Shown here: one piece after another, positions 24,261-33,602 of the stretch | Layout of the letters: every line of letters starts with the position of its first letter | Position numbering within the stretch: position 1 is the first letter of the stretch | NCBI GenBank assembly: GCA_963678395.1 | Contig: OY782827.1 | Location: forward strand, 1,364,001 to 1,428,000 | Length of the DNA stretch: 64,000 nt | Source of the DNA: JAAYAE01 sp963678395 | Lineage (GTDB): Bacteria; Bacillota; Negativicutes; Acidaminococcales; Acidaminococcaceae | Direction of reading: 5' to 3' | Notes under the pieces: generated by a model | Told to the model about the DNA's origin: nothing | The model's database searches: none | What the model saw: only the letters and a program-made list of their open reading frames with translations | Position numbers and translations under genes: made by a program

Positions 24261-26354
24261 TTAACAATTCACCCCAAATAACAATGAACCATAAGTTGGA
24301 TACGGCAAGAAGTTATCATCGACTAATGCTTCTAGCTCATCGGCAATCACTCTAGCTTCACCCATTACCATAAATACTTTATCGCGGTAAGCATCAGCCA
24401 TTTCTTCTGCGGAACCAGCCGCAGCTGCCAAGGCAAGTGCTTCCTTCAAAGCTGTAATCTTTCTGTACAAAGCTGTAGTTAAAACAGTTAACTCTCCTAC
24501 CATCTCCGCCTCAAAACTTCCCTCAGCACCAACGCCGGCTGCTTTCTTAGAAGCAAGCGTAGCAGCTAGAGTTCCTGTGTAACTGCTTGCAGCAGGCAAC
24601 AAGTCTTTGGTAAGCATTTCAATCATTGCTTTGGCTTCAATGTTGATAACCTTAGAATAATCTTCCAGCAAGATTTCTACTCGAGAACGACTTTCTGCTT
24701 CGGTAAAGATATTATGCTTAGCAAACAAATCTAAGTTCTTTTGCTTCAGCATATATGGCAAAGCTTCCGGTGTGGATTTAAGGTTAAGCAGCCCCCTCTT
24801 TTTGGCCTCTTCTACCCATGCATCTGTGTAACCATCACCATTAAATACAATACGCTTATGCGCTACAACAGTATCGCGAATTAATTCTTTAATAGTCGCT
24901 TCTTTATTTGAAGCTTTTTCTATCTGATCCGCGAAAGCATCTAATATATCAGCAACAGCTGTATTTAGAACAATATTAGGTCCTGAAATCGATTGTGTTG
25001 AACCAACAGCTCTAAACTCAAATTTATTACCTGTAAAGGCAAATGGTGAAGTTCTATTTCTATCTGTGTTATCTTGTGTGAAATGAGGCATGATATTACC
25101 CCCAATTTCCATAATCTTTCTGTCACCGGAACTAAAAGCTACGCCTTTTTCAATAGCATCTAAAACATTAGTAAGCTCAGTGCCTAAAAATATTGAGATA
25201 ATCGCTGGCGGTGCTTCATTTGCACCTAAACGATGGTCATTGCCGGGAGTTGCTACAGAAACTCTCATCATATCTTGATAAACGTCAACGGCTTTTATAA
25301 TTGCAGATAAGAATACCAAGAAACGTAAGTTTTTCTGAGGTTCAGCACCTGGATCTAACAGGTTGTCTCCTTCACTAGTAGCAATAGACCAGTTATTGTG
25401 TTTACCGCTGCCATTAATGCCATCAAAAGGTTTTTCATGCAACAAACACACTAAGCCATGTCGTAAGGCTATTTTTTTCATGAATTCCATGGTCAACTGA
25501 TTATGATCAGTTGCTACGTTAGTAGTTGTAAAGATTGGAGCTAATTCATGTTGCGCTGGAGCCACTTCATTATGCTCTGTCTTAGCAAGTATGCCAAGTT
25601 TCCACAATTCCTCATCCAATTCATTCATAAAAGCTTTAACACGTGGTTTTATAATTCCAAAATAATGGTCATCCATTTCTTGGCCTTTAGGCGGCATAGC
25701 ACCTAAAAGTGTACGCCCGGTAAAAACTAAGTCGCGACGTTTTTCCCACATTTTTTTGTCAATCAAAAAGTACTCTTGTTCCGGACCAACGGTAGTAACT
25801 ACCTTTTCAGTTTCCGTACCAAAAATCTTTAAAATACGGCGAGCCGCCATATCGATTTCATACATAGAACGCAATAAAGGCGTCTTTTTATCCAAAACTT
25901 CGCCTGTATAAGAACAAAAAGCTGTAGGAATACAAAGTGTATTGTCTTTAATAAAAGCATAGGAAGTAGGATCCCAAGCTGTATAGCCACGTGCTTCAAA
26001 TGTAGCACGAAGACCACCTGATGGAAAACTTGAAGCATCTGGCTCTCCCTGAATTAATTCCTTGCCGGAAAAATCCATAATAATGCGACCATCAGCAGTA
26101 GGAGTAATAAAACTTTCATGCTTTTCAGCAGTAATGCCCGTCATGGGTTGGAACCAATGACTAAAATGTGTCGCTCCATTTTCTAACGCCCAATCTTTCA
26201 TGGCATTAGCAATAATATTAGCAAAAGGTAAGTCTAAATTTTTTCCGGTCAATATCGCTGCCTTATAAGCTTTGTATGTAGCTGTAGGCAATTTCTCTTT
26301 CATAACCGTTTCGTTAAAAACCAATTCACCAAATAGTTTAGGCACGTTAATCAT
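24261..26354 (-). CDS. glnN: Type III glutamine synthetase (GlnN)
   Basis: ATP-dependent synthesis of glutamine from glutamate and ammonium. At 697 residues it is a GSIII enzyme rather than the 440-470-residue GSI. GSIII marks include ATHFSHWFQPMTG near residue 60, MDFSGKELIQGEPDASSFPSGG (shown in part: GEPDASSFPSGGLR), VGPEQEYFLI with the metal-binding Glu, KTEHNEVAPAQHELAPI and FDGINGSGKHNNWS. The start has AGGAGGG. It precedes the Amt-PII gene by 62 bases. Its mRNA starts with a terminator-like hairpin, so attenuation is likely. Confidence 0.95.
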   Translation of the reverse strand: MINVPKLFGELVFNETVMKEKLPTATYKAYKAAILTGKNLDLPFANIIANAMKDWALENGATHFSHWFQPMTGITAEKHESFITPTADGRIIMDFSGKELIQGEPDASSFPSGGLRATFEARGYTAWDPTSYAFIKDNTLCIPTAFCSYTGEVLDKKTPLLRSMYEIDMAARRILKIFGTETEKVVTTVGPEQEYFLIDKKMWEKRRDLVFTGRTLLGAMPPKGQEMDDHYFGIIKPRVKAFMNELDEELWKLGILAKTEHNEVAPAQHELAPIFTTTNVATDHNQLTMEFMKKIALRHGLVCLLHEKPFDGINGSGKHNNWSIATSEGDNLLDPGAEPQKNLRFLVFLSAIIKAVDVYQDMMRVSVATPGNDHRLGANEAPPAIISIFLGTELTNVLDAIEKGVAFSSGDRKIMEIGGNIMPHFTQDNTDRNRTSPFAFTGNKFEFRAVGSTQSISGPNIVLNTAVADILDAFADQIEKASNKEATIKELIRDTVVAHKRIVFNGDGYTDAWVEEAKKRGLLNLKSTPEALPYMLKQKNLDLFAKHNIFTEAESRSRVEILLEDYSKVINIEAKAMIEMLTKDLLPAASSYTGTLAATLASKKAAGVGAEGSFEAEMVGELTVLTTALYRKITALKEALALAAAAGSAEEMADAYRDKVFMVMGEARVIADELEALVDDNFLPYPTYGSLLFGVNC

Positions 26355-26387
26355 AATCTTTCCCTCCTAAATATCTTTTCTAACAAC

Positions 26388-26444
26388 AAAAAAAGAGCAC
26401 AAATGTATTGGGGCCATAGCCCACAACAACATTGTTGCTCTATT
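26388..26444 (-). promoter_or_regulatory. Attenuator-like leader of glnN
   Basis: On the minus strand the transcript begins with a hairpin AGAGCA.../...TGCTCT (26394-26441, containing an inner GGGC/GCCC stem) followed by seven T. The 5' arm overlaps a second, competing hairpin CAACA/TGTTG (26424-26437). This is the layout of a transcription attenuator. The effector (ANTAR protein, ribosome or other) is unknown. Confidence 0.6.
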
Positions 26445-26450
26445 GGAAGT

Positions 26451-26479
26451 ATTATAATACTATCTTTTAATTTTGTAAA
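26451..26479 (-). promoter_or_regulatory. glnN promoter
   Basis: TTTACA (26474-26479) and TATAAT (26451-26456) on the minus strand, spacer 17; predicted start about 26444, three bases before the attenuator hairpin. Confidence 0.75.
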
Positions 26480-26588
26480 TAGTTTTTTCTTATTTTCGTA
26501 GTATTTTTAACTTTACAAATATAACGTTCGTGTTTTTACCTCAAAACGAACATTTTTGTTAATTATTCATTAAATAGTTCAGAAATTA

Positions 26589-26618
26589 TTGACACTATCA
26601 CTGAAAATGGAGTAAACT
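26589..26618 (+). promoter_or_regulatory. purC promoter
   Basis: TTGACA (26589-26594) and TAAACT (26613-26618) with an 18-base spacer. Transcription would begin near 26626, which supports the downstream ATG 26688 as the real start. Confidence 0.6.
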
Positions 26619-26687
26619 TAATAAATGAAAATATCATTTACGGAGTTTTTCCGTAAGATAAAATTCAGGAAAGCAGGGATTATACCT

Positions 26688-27392
26688 ATGGCAAAGATGT
26701 TATATGAAGGCAAAGCTAAAAAAAATTATGAAACTGAAAACCCTAATGAAATTCTTGTTTATTACAAAGATGATGCTACCGCTTTAAACGGTTTGAAAAA
26801 AGGAACCATTATTGATAAGGGTATTATGAACAATACCATCACTACTTTCTTCTTTGATCTTTTAGGCAAAAACGGAATTCCTCATCACCAAATTAAAAAG
26901 CTAAGTGATAGAGAAGCTCTTTGCAAAAAAGTACACATAATTCCTATCGAAGTCGTCACTCGCAACATTGCGGCAGGTAGTTTGGCCAAAAAAATGGGCG
27001 TTGAAGAAGGCTTGATTTTAAAACGTCCGTTAGTAGAATTCTATTATAAAAGCGATGAGCTAGGGGATCCTATGATTAATGCTGACTATGCTGTTTCTTT
27101 TGATTTTGGGACTGATGAGCAAGTAAATACTATAAAGTCTTATGCTTTGAAAATCAATGAAGTTTTAAAAGCATTCTTGTTGGAAAGAAAAGTTAGACTA
27201 GTTGACTTTAAACTAGAGTTCGGCGTTGATTCTGAAGGTAATGTTATCCTAGCTGATGAAATAACTCCTGATACCTCCCGCTTATGGGACAAAGATACTA
27301 ATGAAAAACTTGATAAAGATCGTTTCCGCAGAGATTTAGGCGGTGTAGAAGATGCATATCAAGAAATTATTAAACGCTTGACAGGTAAATAA
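26688..27392 (+). CDS. purC: Phosphoribosylaminoimidazole-succinocarboxamide synthase
   Basis: SAICAR synthetase joins CAIR and aspartate using ATP in purine synthesis. From ATG 26688 the product has 234 residues, the normal length, beginning AKMLYEGKAKKNYET; an in-frame ATG at 26625 lies on the predicted transcription start and is rejected. Family signatures IPIEVVTRNIAAGSLAKK and LADEITPDTSRLWD are present. It stands alone, without other pur genes, between its own promoter and terminator. Confidence 0.96.
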   Translation: MAKMLYEGKAKKNYETENPNEILVYYKDDATALNGLKKGTIIDKGIMNNTITTFFFDLLGKNGIPHHQIKKLSDREALCKKVHIIPIEVVTRNIAAGSLAKKMGVEEGLILKRPLVEFYYKSDELGDPMINADYAVSFDFGTDEQVNTIKSYALKINEVLKAFLLERKVRLVDFKLEFGVDSEGNVILADEITPDTSRLWDKDTNEKLDKDRFRRDLGGVEDAYQEIIKRLTGK

Positions 27393-27404
27393 AACATTAA
27401 AACA

Positions 27405-27440
27405 AAGGGTGGTCTCAGAAAAATGAGGCCACCTTTTTTT
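27405..27440 (+). terminator. purC terminator
   Basis: GGTGG.CTCA/TGAG.CCACC stem followed by T7; also readable on the other strand for the phoR end. Confidence 0.8.
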
Positions 27441-27471
27441 ACTTTGTGTTGCCACTAAAATATATGCTAAC

Positions 27472-29193
27472 TTAAAATTTACCCCGTGGTATTGTGAAAA
27501 TAAAACTTACCCCTTGCCCTGGTTTACTTACAACCCTGATACTTCCGCCAAACATCTCTACTATAAATTTAACAATAGACAACCCTAGCCCAGTACCACC
27601 AGCTCTACGTGTACGGGCTTTTTCTATGCGATAAAACCGTTCAAATATTTTTTTGTTTTCCTCTTCATTAATACCTTCACCTGTATTATGCACAGTAAAA
27701 ACAGCAAATTTGTCATCATAATCATAACTTAAAACAATATTTCCCTCTTCTGGTGTGTATTTTAAGGCATTTTCCGTAAGATTTACTAAAATTTGTTGCA
27801 GCCAATCCTTATTTGCACAGATAACTACTGGATCTCCAAGATATTTTACTTCTAAATGCAACTTGCGTTTCTGCGCCTGAGGCAGTAATTTATCGTAAAC
27901 ATTCTCCAAGGTTCCTGCTACAGAAAAGTTCTCTACACCTATACTTTGCCTGTATTCAATCGAATCTAATTTAGTCATTTGTAATAAATCTTTAATCAAT
28001 GCCTGCATCCTGCCGCACTCTTCTAAAATAATATTTAAGAATTTAACTCGCAATGCATCGTCCTTGCCCGTGTCATCTTCTAATAACGTTTCCGAAAAAC
28101 CACGTATTGTAGTAAGTGGTGTCGCCAATTCATGAGATGCATTAGAAACAAAATCAGCTTGCTTTTCGTAAATTGCCTGTAAAACCGTTATGTCATGGAA
28201 CACCATTAGAACACTGGTAGGCGAACTTTGAAAAGCTTCTGTGAGAGGTGCCCCAAAAACTTGAAAAACCTTCTTGTTCCCAGCTATAGTTGTTGTAAAG
28301 TTAATTTCAAGTGACTTATCGCCTAGCATGCATCTTTGCATAAAGTCGGTTAGACCTTGGCTTACTATTACTTCCGCGAGAGTTGATTTAAATAATAACA
28401 CTTTCTTGCCAAAAAGTTTAGAGAAACGCTTGTTGCAATCAACAATAACTCCATCTAGCTTGACAATGGCAACTGCATTATCCATATTATCTAAAATTAG
28501 TTCCAGCTTGCGTTTTTCCTTCTCTATTTCTGCAAGCTTATCTGTTAATCCAGACGAAAGATTATTGAAAGCATATGCGATCACACCATATTCATCATCA
28601 TTTTTATTAGCTAAGCGCAGTGCCAAGTCACCTTGTCCAATCTTTTCTGCTGTTGTACTTAATTCTTCTAAAGGAGCTGTAAATTTAGCTATTAGCTTAT
28701 TAACTAAAAAACCGGCTAAGAGCATAAGTATTAGAAAAAAGAAAATAATGCTGGTACGCATTTTGCTATATTCTTCTTCTACAGGCGCCATGGAAAGTTC
28801 TGTACGCAAAATACTCGCATTAGGTAATGGCAACTCTACAACAACACTTCTGCCGTTTGCATTATTGTTAATTATTGTAGTTGCAGGCGGTTCTCTTTGT
28901 ATTGTATTAAGATCATAACTTCTTATAGAAATCGACCCTGTTTTTACAACCTTTAAATCAAGGTTTAATTCCTTGCTAAGTTCCTGTACTATTTCTTCCT
29001 TCTCATATTCTGTAGCAACTTTAGGCAATTGTGCGATCAAACAGCTTTGGGCATACCGAGCCTGCAAGACAGCATTTTCTTTAAACGTAGTATTAACATA
29101 CTCGTAAAACATACTTAGTATATAAGAACTAACCGCCAAAAGTACCAAGAGTAGAATACCTTGCAGCATTAAAATTATACGTTTTCTTAGCAT
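27472..29193 (-). CDS. phoR: PhoR-type sensor histidine kinase
   Basis: Membrane sensor kinase of the phosphate response, 573 residues. Two membrane helices (about 7-29 and 148-168) bracket a 115-residue outer domain, followed by HAMP (about 165-220), a PAS domain (about 228-335), HisKA with ASHELATPL (His354) and an HATPase with NLTENALKY and GGTGLGLSIVK. It phosphorylates PhoB. It lies last after pstA, but a terminator stands between them, so it may be transcribed less or separately. The partner regulator gene phoB is divergent and 4.4 kb away, on the other side of the pst operon. Confidence 0.9.
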   Translation of the reverse strand: MLRKRIILMLQGILLLVLLAVSSYILSMFYEYVNTTFKENAVLQARYAQSCLIAQLPKVATEYEKEEIVQELSKELNLDLKVVKTGSISIRSYDLNTIQREPPATTIINNNANGRSVVVELPLPNASILRTELSMAPVEEEYSKMRTSIIFFFLILMLLAGFLVNKLIAKFTAPLEELSTTAEKIGQGDLALRLANKNDDEYGVIAYAFNNLSSGLTDKLAEIEKEKRKLELILDNMDNAVAIVKLDGVIVDCNKRFSKLFGKKVLLFKSTLAEVIVSQGLTDFMQRCMLGDKSLEINFTTTIAGNKKVFQVFGAPLTEAFQSSPTSVLMVFHDITVLQAIYEKQADFVSNASHELATPLTTIRGFSETLLEDDTGKDDALRVKFLNIILEECGRMQALIKDLLQMTKLDSIEYRQSIGVENFSVAGTLENVYDKLLPQAQKRKLHLEVKYLGDPVVICANKDWLQQILVNLTENALKYTPEEGNIVLSYDYDDKFAVFTVHNTGEGINEEENKKIFERFYRIEKARTRRAGGTGLGLSIVKFIVEMFGGSIRVVSKPGQGVSFIFTIPRGKF

Positions 29194-29271
29194 TTAATTC
29201 TCCTTATAAAAAATATAGTACCACTCCCCGCTTAGCTAAAATTATATAACAATAATATGCTATTTACTACA

Positions 29272-29307
29272 AAAAAAGCAGCCGCTATTATAAAAAAGCT
29301 GCTGCTT
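29272..29307 (-). terminator. Terminator between pstA and phoR
   Basis: AGCAGC/GCTGCT-type stem followed by seven T on the minus strand. It would limit read-through from pstA into phoR. Confidence 0.65.
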
Positions 29308-29324
29308 CTAAAATATTCATTGTC

Positions 29325-30167
29325 CTAAACCATTTTCAACTTTTTTTGCAGTGCCATTAATAACAGATTGATAAACAAAACTATAATAATCAAGAGAGCT
29401 CCTATACCATTAGCTATAGCTATTCTATCTGGCACCAGCCCTATACCCATAACATACCACAAGTGCACCGCTAAAGTTTCACCGGCAGCAAATACCTCAA
29501 AATCGCCCATATGCCTAGATACCGTAGTCCCAGCTGTGAATATTAAAATGGCACTTTCCCCAATGGCTCGACCGCCAGCTAGCATAATACCAGTGATAAT
29601 ACCACCAAAAGCACTAGGCAAAACAACTTTGCGAATTGTTTGCCATTTAGTAGCTCCTAAGGCTAAACTTGCCTCTCGGTAAGTCTGTGGTACTGCCCGC
29701 AAAGATTGTTCAGTTATCCTTACCAATAAAGGTAAATTCAATAGCGAAAGCGCCAATGACCCTCCCAATATACTAAAGCCCATTCCTAGATAATCGACAA
29801 ATACCACCATGCCAAATAATCCAAGGACGATAGACGGTACAGTTGCTAAGCTTTCAGTAGACAGCCTGATAAATCTGGTCAGCCAAGTATCTTTAGCATA
29901 CTCGGAAAGATAAATAGCAGCGCCTAAGGCTATAATCCCAGATAGTCCCATAGAAAGAAATAAGATATAAAAAGTATTAAACAATTGAGGACCTACTCCA
30001 CCTCCGGCTTCAATATCACTAGGCATTCCAAAAAGGAAGTGCCAAGATAAAATTGGCAGACCTTTGTAGAGCATGTATCCTATAAAAGCTATAAGCAGCG
30101 CTATAAGAAAGACACCTACTGCCCATAAAACAATCTTGGCAATTTTATCCATAGTTCTCGGGTTCAT
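29325..30167 (-). CDS. pstA: Phosphate ABC transporter permease PstA
   Basis: Second membrane subunit of the high-affinity phosphate importer, 280 residues with six helices. The EAA-type loop EASLALGATKWQTIRKVVLPSAFGG region (residues about 175-200) contacts PstB, and the GAAIYLSEYAKDTWL segment is typical of PstA. Its ATG overlaps the pstC stop by four bases, so the two permeases are coupled. Confidence 0.95.
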   Translation of the reverse strand: MNPRTMDKIAKIVLWAVGVFLIALLIAFIGYMLYKGLPILSWHFLFGMPSDIEAGGGVGPQLFNTFYILFLSMGLSGIIALGAAIYLSEYAKDTWLTRFIRLSTESLATVPSIVLGLFGMVVFVDYLGMGFSILGGSLALSLLNLPLLVRITEQSLRAVPQTYREASLALGATKWQTIRKVVLPSAFGGIITGIMLAGGRAIGESAILIFTAGTTVSRHMGDFEVFAAGETLAVHLWYVMGIGLVPDRIAIANGIGALLIIIVLFINLLLMALQKKLKMV

Positions 30168-31048
30168 ATTTTCACCGCCTTATAGGCACTTATCTTGCGG
30201 ACAATAACAATCATGAAAATTGAAATTATCAACAGAACTAGAGCCATTAAAAACAATGAGTTGCCCCATGCCGAACCAAAAGGAGTATTTCCCATTTCTA
30301 CTACAATTTCACTTGGTAACGTACTTGTAGGAGAAAATAATGATTTAGCCAGCTGGGGAGTATTACCAATGACCATTTGGACAGCCATTGTCTCTCCAAT
30401 TGCTCTTGCCATGCCCAAAACTATACCTGTTATAATGCCAGGCAGTGCTGTAGGCAAAACAATATGCCATATTGTCTGCCAATATGTAGCTCCCAAAGCA
30501 ATTGAACCTTCTTCTAAGACCTGAGGAACAGCCGTAAGCGCATCTGCCGCAATACTAATAACAGTTGGTAAAATCATTATGGCAAGAATGAAAGAGGCTG
30601 TAAATATACCAAAACCATTGGCAACGCCAAATATATTGCGAACCGCCGGAACTATTACCGTTAACCCAATAAATCCATACACGACTGAAGGGATAGCCAT
30701 GTACAAATTAATGGCCGGTTGCAATATATTTCGCATCCAGTGTGGAGCTAGCTTTGCTAAAAAAACAGCTCCCAGTACGCCAAGCGGTCCACCTACTAAA
30801 ATGGAAAATACCGTAACCGCTAAGCTGCCAATAATAAAGATTAAAGCGCCAAATTTGTTTGCATCAGGATTCCAGTTAGAAGAAAAGAAAAATTCTATTG
30901 GACTAACATCTCTAAAAGTCTGGAGCCCTTGTTGACTTATAAAGATAAGCAGAGCAACAATAATTAAGCCTAAAACACTAGCCGCACTTATAAAAAGCCA
31001 ATATACTAATTTATTGTTACGTATCCTACTTATGTTATATTTGTTCAT
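30164..31048 (-). CDS. pstC: Phosphate ABC transporter permease PstC
   Basis: First membrane subunit of the phosphate importer, 294 residues with six helices. The long outer loop after helix 1 has FFSSNWNPDANKFGALIFI, and the EGSIALGATYWQTIWHIVLP coupling loop lies near residue 180. It is placed between pstS (46 bases upstream) and pstA (overlapping). Confidence 0.95.
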   Translation of the reverse strand: MNKYNISRIRNNKLVYWLFISAASVLGLIIVALLIFISQQGLQTFRDVSPIEFFFSSNWNPDANKFGALIFIIGSLAVTVFSILVGGPLGVLGAVFLAKLAPHWMRNILQPAINLYMAIPSVVYGFIGLTVIVPAVRNIFGVANGFGIFTASFILAIMILPTVISIAADALTAVPQVLEEGSIALGATYWQTIWHIVLPTALPGIITGIVLGMARAIGETMAVQMVIGNTPQLAKSLFSPTSTLPSEIVVEMGNTPFGSAWGNSLFLMALVLLIISIFMIVIVRKISAYKAVKI

Positions 31049-31094
31049 AATTTCTTTCCTCTAACCACAATTTTTTATTCTAATTTCTTGTTTC

Positions 31095-31961
31095 TTACTT
31101 TTTAGGAAGTTTAGTAAGAGGAATGAATCCTTTACTTTCAACGTTTTTGTTTTGGAAAGCATCACTGGTTACATAGTCAATAAATGCCTTAACAGCACCT
31201 TTTGCTTCGCCTTTGGTAAACATTCTACCAGTGGTATAAACAGGGTATTTTCCCTCACTAACAGCTTGGATAGAATAAGCAACACCATTAAATTTAAGTA
31301 CTTTTATGCTTTTATCAGCATAAGCCGCATCAACATAACCTATAGCACCTGGCGTTGTGGCAATTGCGGACCTAACAGCACCATTGGAATCTTGAATTAT
31401 TGCATCATTGGTGAACTCTTTGCCTTGAAGTACAACTGATGCAATAGTAGCACGAGAACCGGAAGACTTAGCACGGTGAATTATAGTAATTTTTTGATCC
31501 TTACCGCCAACTTCCTGCCAATTATTGATTTTACCGGTTAAAATATCAACATATTGCTTATCTGTCAAACTATCCACATTCACATTTTTATTAACAATGA
31601 ATACAAAAGGAATGCCTACTAAATTATGTTGCACAAGTCCCTTACCTGCTAAATCGCTAGCAAGTGCTACATCAGAGTTACCAATGTCAACTGATCCAGA
31701 GGCAACTTGTTTTTGACCGGTAAAAGATCCACCGCCTGAAAGATTAACAGTAACCTTATCATGCAATTTATAGAATTCTTCTTGCCCAACTTTTAAAAGA
31801 GGAAGCAATGCCGTAGAACCAGATGCTGTTACCTTACCTTCCACCTTGGCTACCGTACTTGCTGCTTTTTTGTCTTGCGTTCCACCGCAACCTGCTAACA
31901 TACCAGCACCCAAAACCAATGCCATTGCCATCAAGCCTGTTTTTTTAAATAAGTTTTTCAT
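31095..31961 (-). CDS. pstS: Phosphate-binding lipoprotein PstS
   Basis: Outer-face phosphate receptor of the Pst importer, 288 residues. The signal ends with a lipobox (GAGMLAGCGG, lipid Cys at about 25), so it is membrane-anchored. The mature part starts with VTASGSTALLPLLK, whose Ser/Thr bind phosphate, and has the SGGGSFTGQKQVASGSVDIGNSD stretch (only partly quoted here: SVDIGNSDVAL) and HRAKSSGSRATI. It sits in the middle of the operon, after pstB and phoU, not first as usual. Confidence 0.95.
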   Translation of the reverse strand: MKNLFKKTGLMAMALVLGAGMLAGCGGTQDKKAASTVAKVEGKVTASGSTALLPLLKVGQEEFYKLHDKVTVNLSGGGSFTGQKQVASGSVDIGNSDVALASDLAGKGLVQHNLVGIPFVFIVNKNVNVDSLTDKQYVDILTGKINNWQEVGGKDQKITIIHRAKSSGSRATIASVVLQGKEFTNDAIIQDSNGAVRSAIATTPGAIGYVDAAYADKSIKVLKFNGVAYSIQAVSEGKYPVYTTGRMFTKGEAKGAVKAFIDYVTSDAFQNKNVESKGFIPLTKLPKK

Positions 31962-31981
31962 TTTTCATCCTCCATTTTTTT

Positions 31982-32629
31982 TTATCTATTGCCAGTTATT
32001 AAATACACAACCCATTCGGCTAAATTAGTCGCATGGTCCCCAACACGCTCAATCCTTTGTATTATTTTATTAAGAACAGTACCCTGGGGAATATTAGCTG
32101 AGTCCTGTACCATATAAAACAAAATGTCACGCTTACATACATCACAAATATCATCCACTTTACTATCACTGTCAATGACATCCATGGCCATTTGCGCATC
32201 CATACTTACATAGGCTTTCAAAACATCCTGCACCATCTTTACGGCCAAAGTTGCTGCCTTGGGAATATCTACTAAAGGCTTTATCAAAGGTTCCTGACCA
32301 ATACGATGGGCAAACTTAGCGATTTTTTTAGCATGATCCCCGATACGTTCTAGGTCTGTAGTCATTTTTAAAGCTGTAGATAATATTCTAAGGTCTTTGG
32401 CAATAGGTTGTTGTAAAGCAATAAGTTCCAATGTTCTGTCTTCAATAGAAATCTGCAAATCATCAATGGTAGCATCACCAAAAATAACTTTGGCAGCCAA
32501 TGCCTCGTCTTTATTTTCCAGTGCTTTTATGGCATCAAACATAGCCTTAGTTACCAAATGTCCCATTAAGAGTACATCTTTTTGAATATTTGCTAAATCT
32601 CTATCAAAGTTAGCTCGTACATCATCCAT
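31982..32629 (-). CDS. phoU: Phosphate signalling protein PhoU
   Basis: Cytoplasmic negative regulator connecting the Pst importer to PhoR, 215 residues. Two tandem PhoU helical repeats are visible, each with the metal-site motif: LERIGDHAKKIAKF near residue 94 and IERVGDHATNLAEWV near 193. Its ATG follows the pstB stop with no gap. Confidence 0.95.
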   Translation of the reverse strand: MDDVRANFDRDLANIQKDVLLMGHLVTKAMFDAIKALENKDEALAAKVIFGDATIDDLQISIEDRTLELIALQQPIAKDLRILSTALKMTTDLERIGDHAKKIAKFAHRIGQEPLIKPLVDIPKAATLAVKMVQDVLKAYVSMDAQMAMDVIDSDSKVDDICDVCKRDILFYMVQDSANIPQGTVLNKIIQRIERVGDHATNLAEWVVYLITGNR

Positions 32630-33385
32630 TTATCCAAACCTCCCCGTGATATAGTCTTCAGTTCGCTTATCCCTTGGATTGGTAAACATAATCTTAGTAT
32701 CTTGACTTTCAATCATTTCTCCTAATAGGAAAAACGCCGTAATATCTGCTGTACGTGCTGCTTGCTGCATATTGTGAGTAACCATTACTATTGTGTAACG
32801 TTCTTTCAATTCACCCAAAAGTTCTTCAATTTTCATAGTAGAAATTGGATCCAAAGCCGAACAAGGTTCATCCATTAAAAGGATTTCCGGTTCCACTGCC
32901 AAAAGTCTAGCAATACATAATCTTTGTTGTTGTCCACCGGAAAGACCCATGGCAGAAATATGTAACCTATCCTTGACCTCCTGCCAAAGCGCAGCTCCTC
33001 GTAAACTTGTTTCTACTAATTCATCTAATACCTTTTTATTAGTTTGCCCATGAATCTTTGGACCATAGGCAATGTTATCATAAATACTCATTTGAAAAGG
33101 ATTTGGCCTTTGAAATACCATCCCCACTTTTTTGCGTAAAGCTACTACATCTGTCTTGGGTTGATAAATATCATTCCCATCTACGAGCACATTTCCCGTA
33201 ATCTTCACACTTTCTATTAAATCGTTCATACGATTTAGCGTTCTAAGGAAAGTTGACTTACCGCATCCGGAAGGGCCTATAAAAGCCGTAACTTTATTTT
33301 TAGGTATATGCATATTGATATTCTTTAACGCCTGATGCTCACCATAATGTAAGCATAAATTTTTTATTTCTATAGCATTTTCCAT
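32630..33385 (-). CDS. pstB: Phosphate ABC transporter ATPase PstB
   Basis: ATPase of the phosphate importer, 251 residues. Walker A GPSGCGKST (from about 37), Q-loop MVFQRPNPF, signature LSGGQQQR, Walker B ILLMDEP and the switch His in VTHNMQQA are all intact. It is the first gene of the operon, directly behind a Pho box array. Start ATG 33385 is preceded by AAGGAGG. Confidence 0.97.
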   Translation of the reverse strand: MENAIEIKNLCLHYGEHQALKNINMHIPKNKVTAFIGPSGCGKSTFLRTLNRMNDLIESVKITGNVLVDGNDIYQPKTDVVALRKKVGMVFQRPNPFQMSIYDNIAYGPKIHGQTNKKVLDELVETSLRGAALWQEVKDRLHISAMGLSGGQQQRLCIARLLAVEPEILLMDEPCSALDPISTMKIEELLGELKERYTIVMVTHNMQQAARTADITAFFLLGEMIESQDTKIMFTNPRDKRTEDYITGRFG

Positions 33386-33418
33386 ATTTCCTCCTTCACA
33401 TTAAGCAAACTATAGCAA

Positions 33419-33462
33419 ATTAACGTTAAGATAATATTATGTAATTGTTAAGTTTATGTTAA
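33419..33462 (-). promoter_or_regulatory. Pho box array upstream of pstB
   Basis: Four back-to-back 11-bp units on the minus strand: TTAACATAAAC, TTAACAATTAC, ATAATATTATC, TTAACGTTAAT. This is the spacing of PhoB/PhoP sites (TTAACA with 5 bases between). A -10 like TATAGT (33409-33414) lies 4 bases beyond the last unit, 24 bases before the pstB start. Confidence 0.85.
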
Positions 33463-33478
33463 TATCTTCTTGATTAGA

Positions 33479-33507
33479 TTGTCTTTTTTTTATTTAAAAG
33501 CTACAAT
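33479..33507 (+). promoter_or_regulatory. phoB promoter
   Basis: TTGTCT (33479-33484) and TACAAT (33502-33507), spacer 17, pointing to phoB and lying just beside the Pho box array, so phosphorylated PhoB could also affect its own gene. Confidence 0.55.
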
Positions 33508-33602
33508 ATACGCAAGGATAGATTCCTTATAACCCCTAAAAATATGCAACTTTTATTACCAAGAATGTTCCTAAAATATTTAAGTATAAAATTTTGGAGG
33601 AG

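Noticed and set aside
26375..26435. A short minus-strand frame in the glnN leader starting ATGTTGTTGTGG that could be a leader peptide
   Set aside because: It has no ribosome site and runs through the terminator hairpin; hairpin pairing explains the sequence better.
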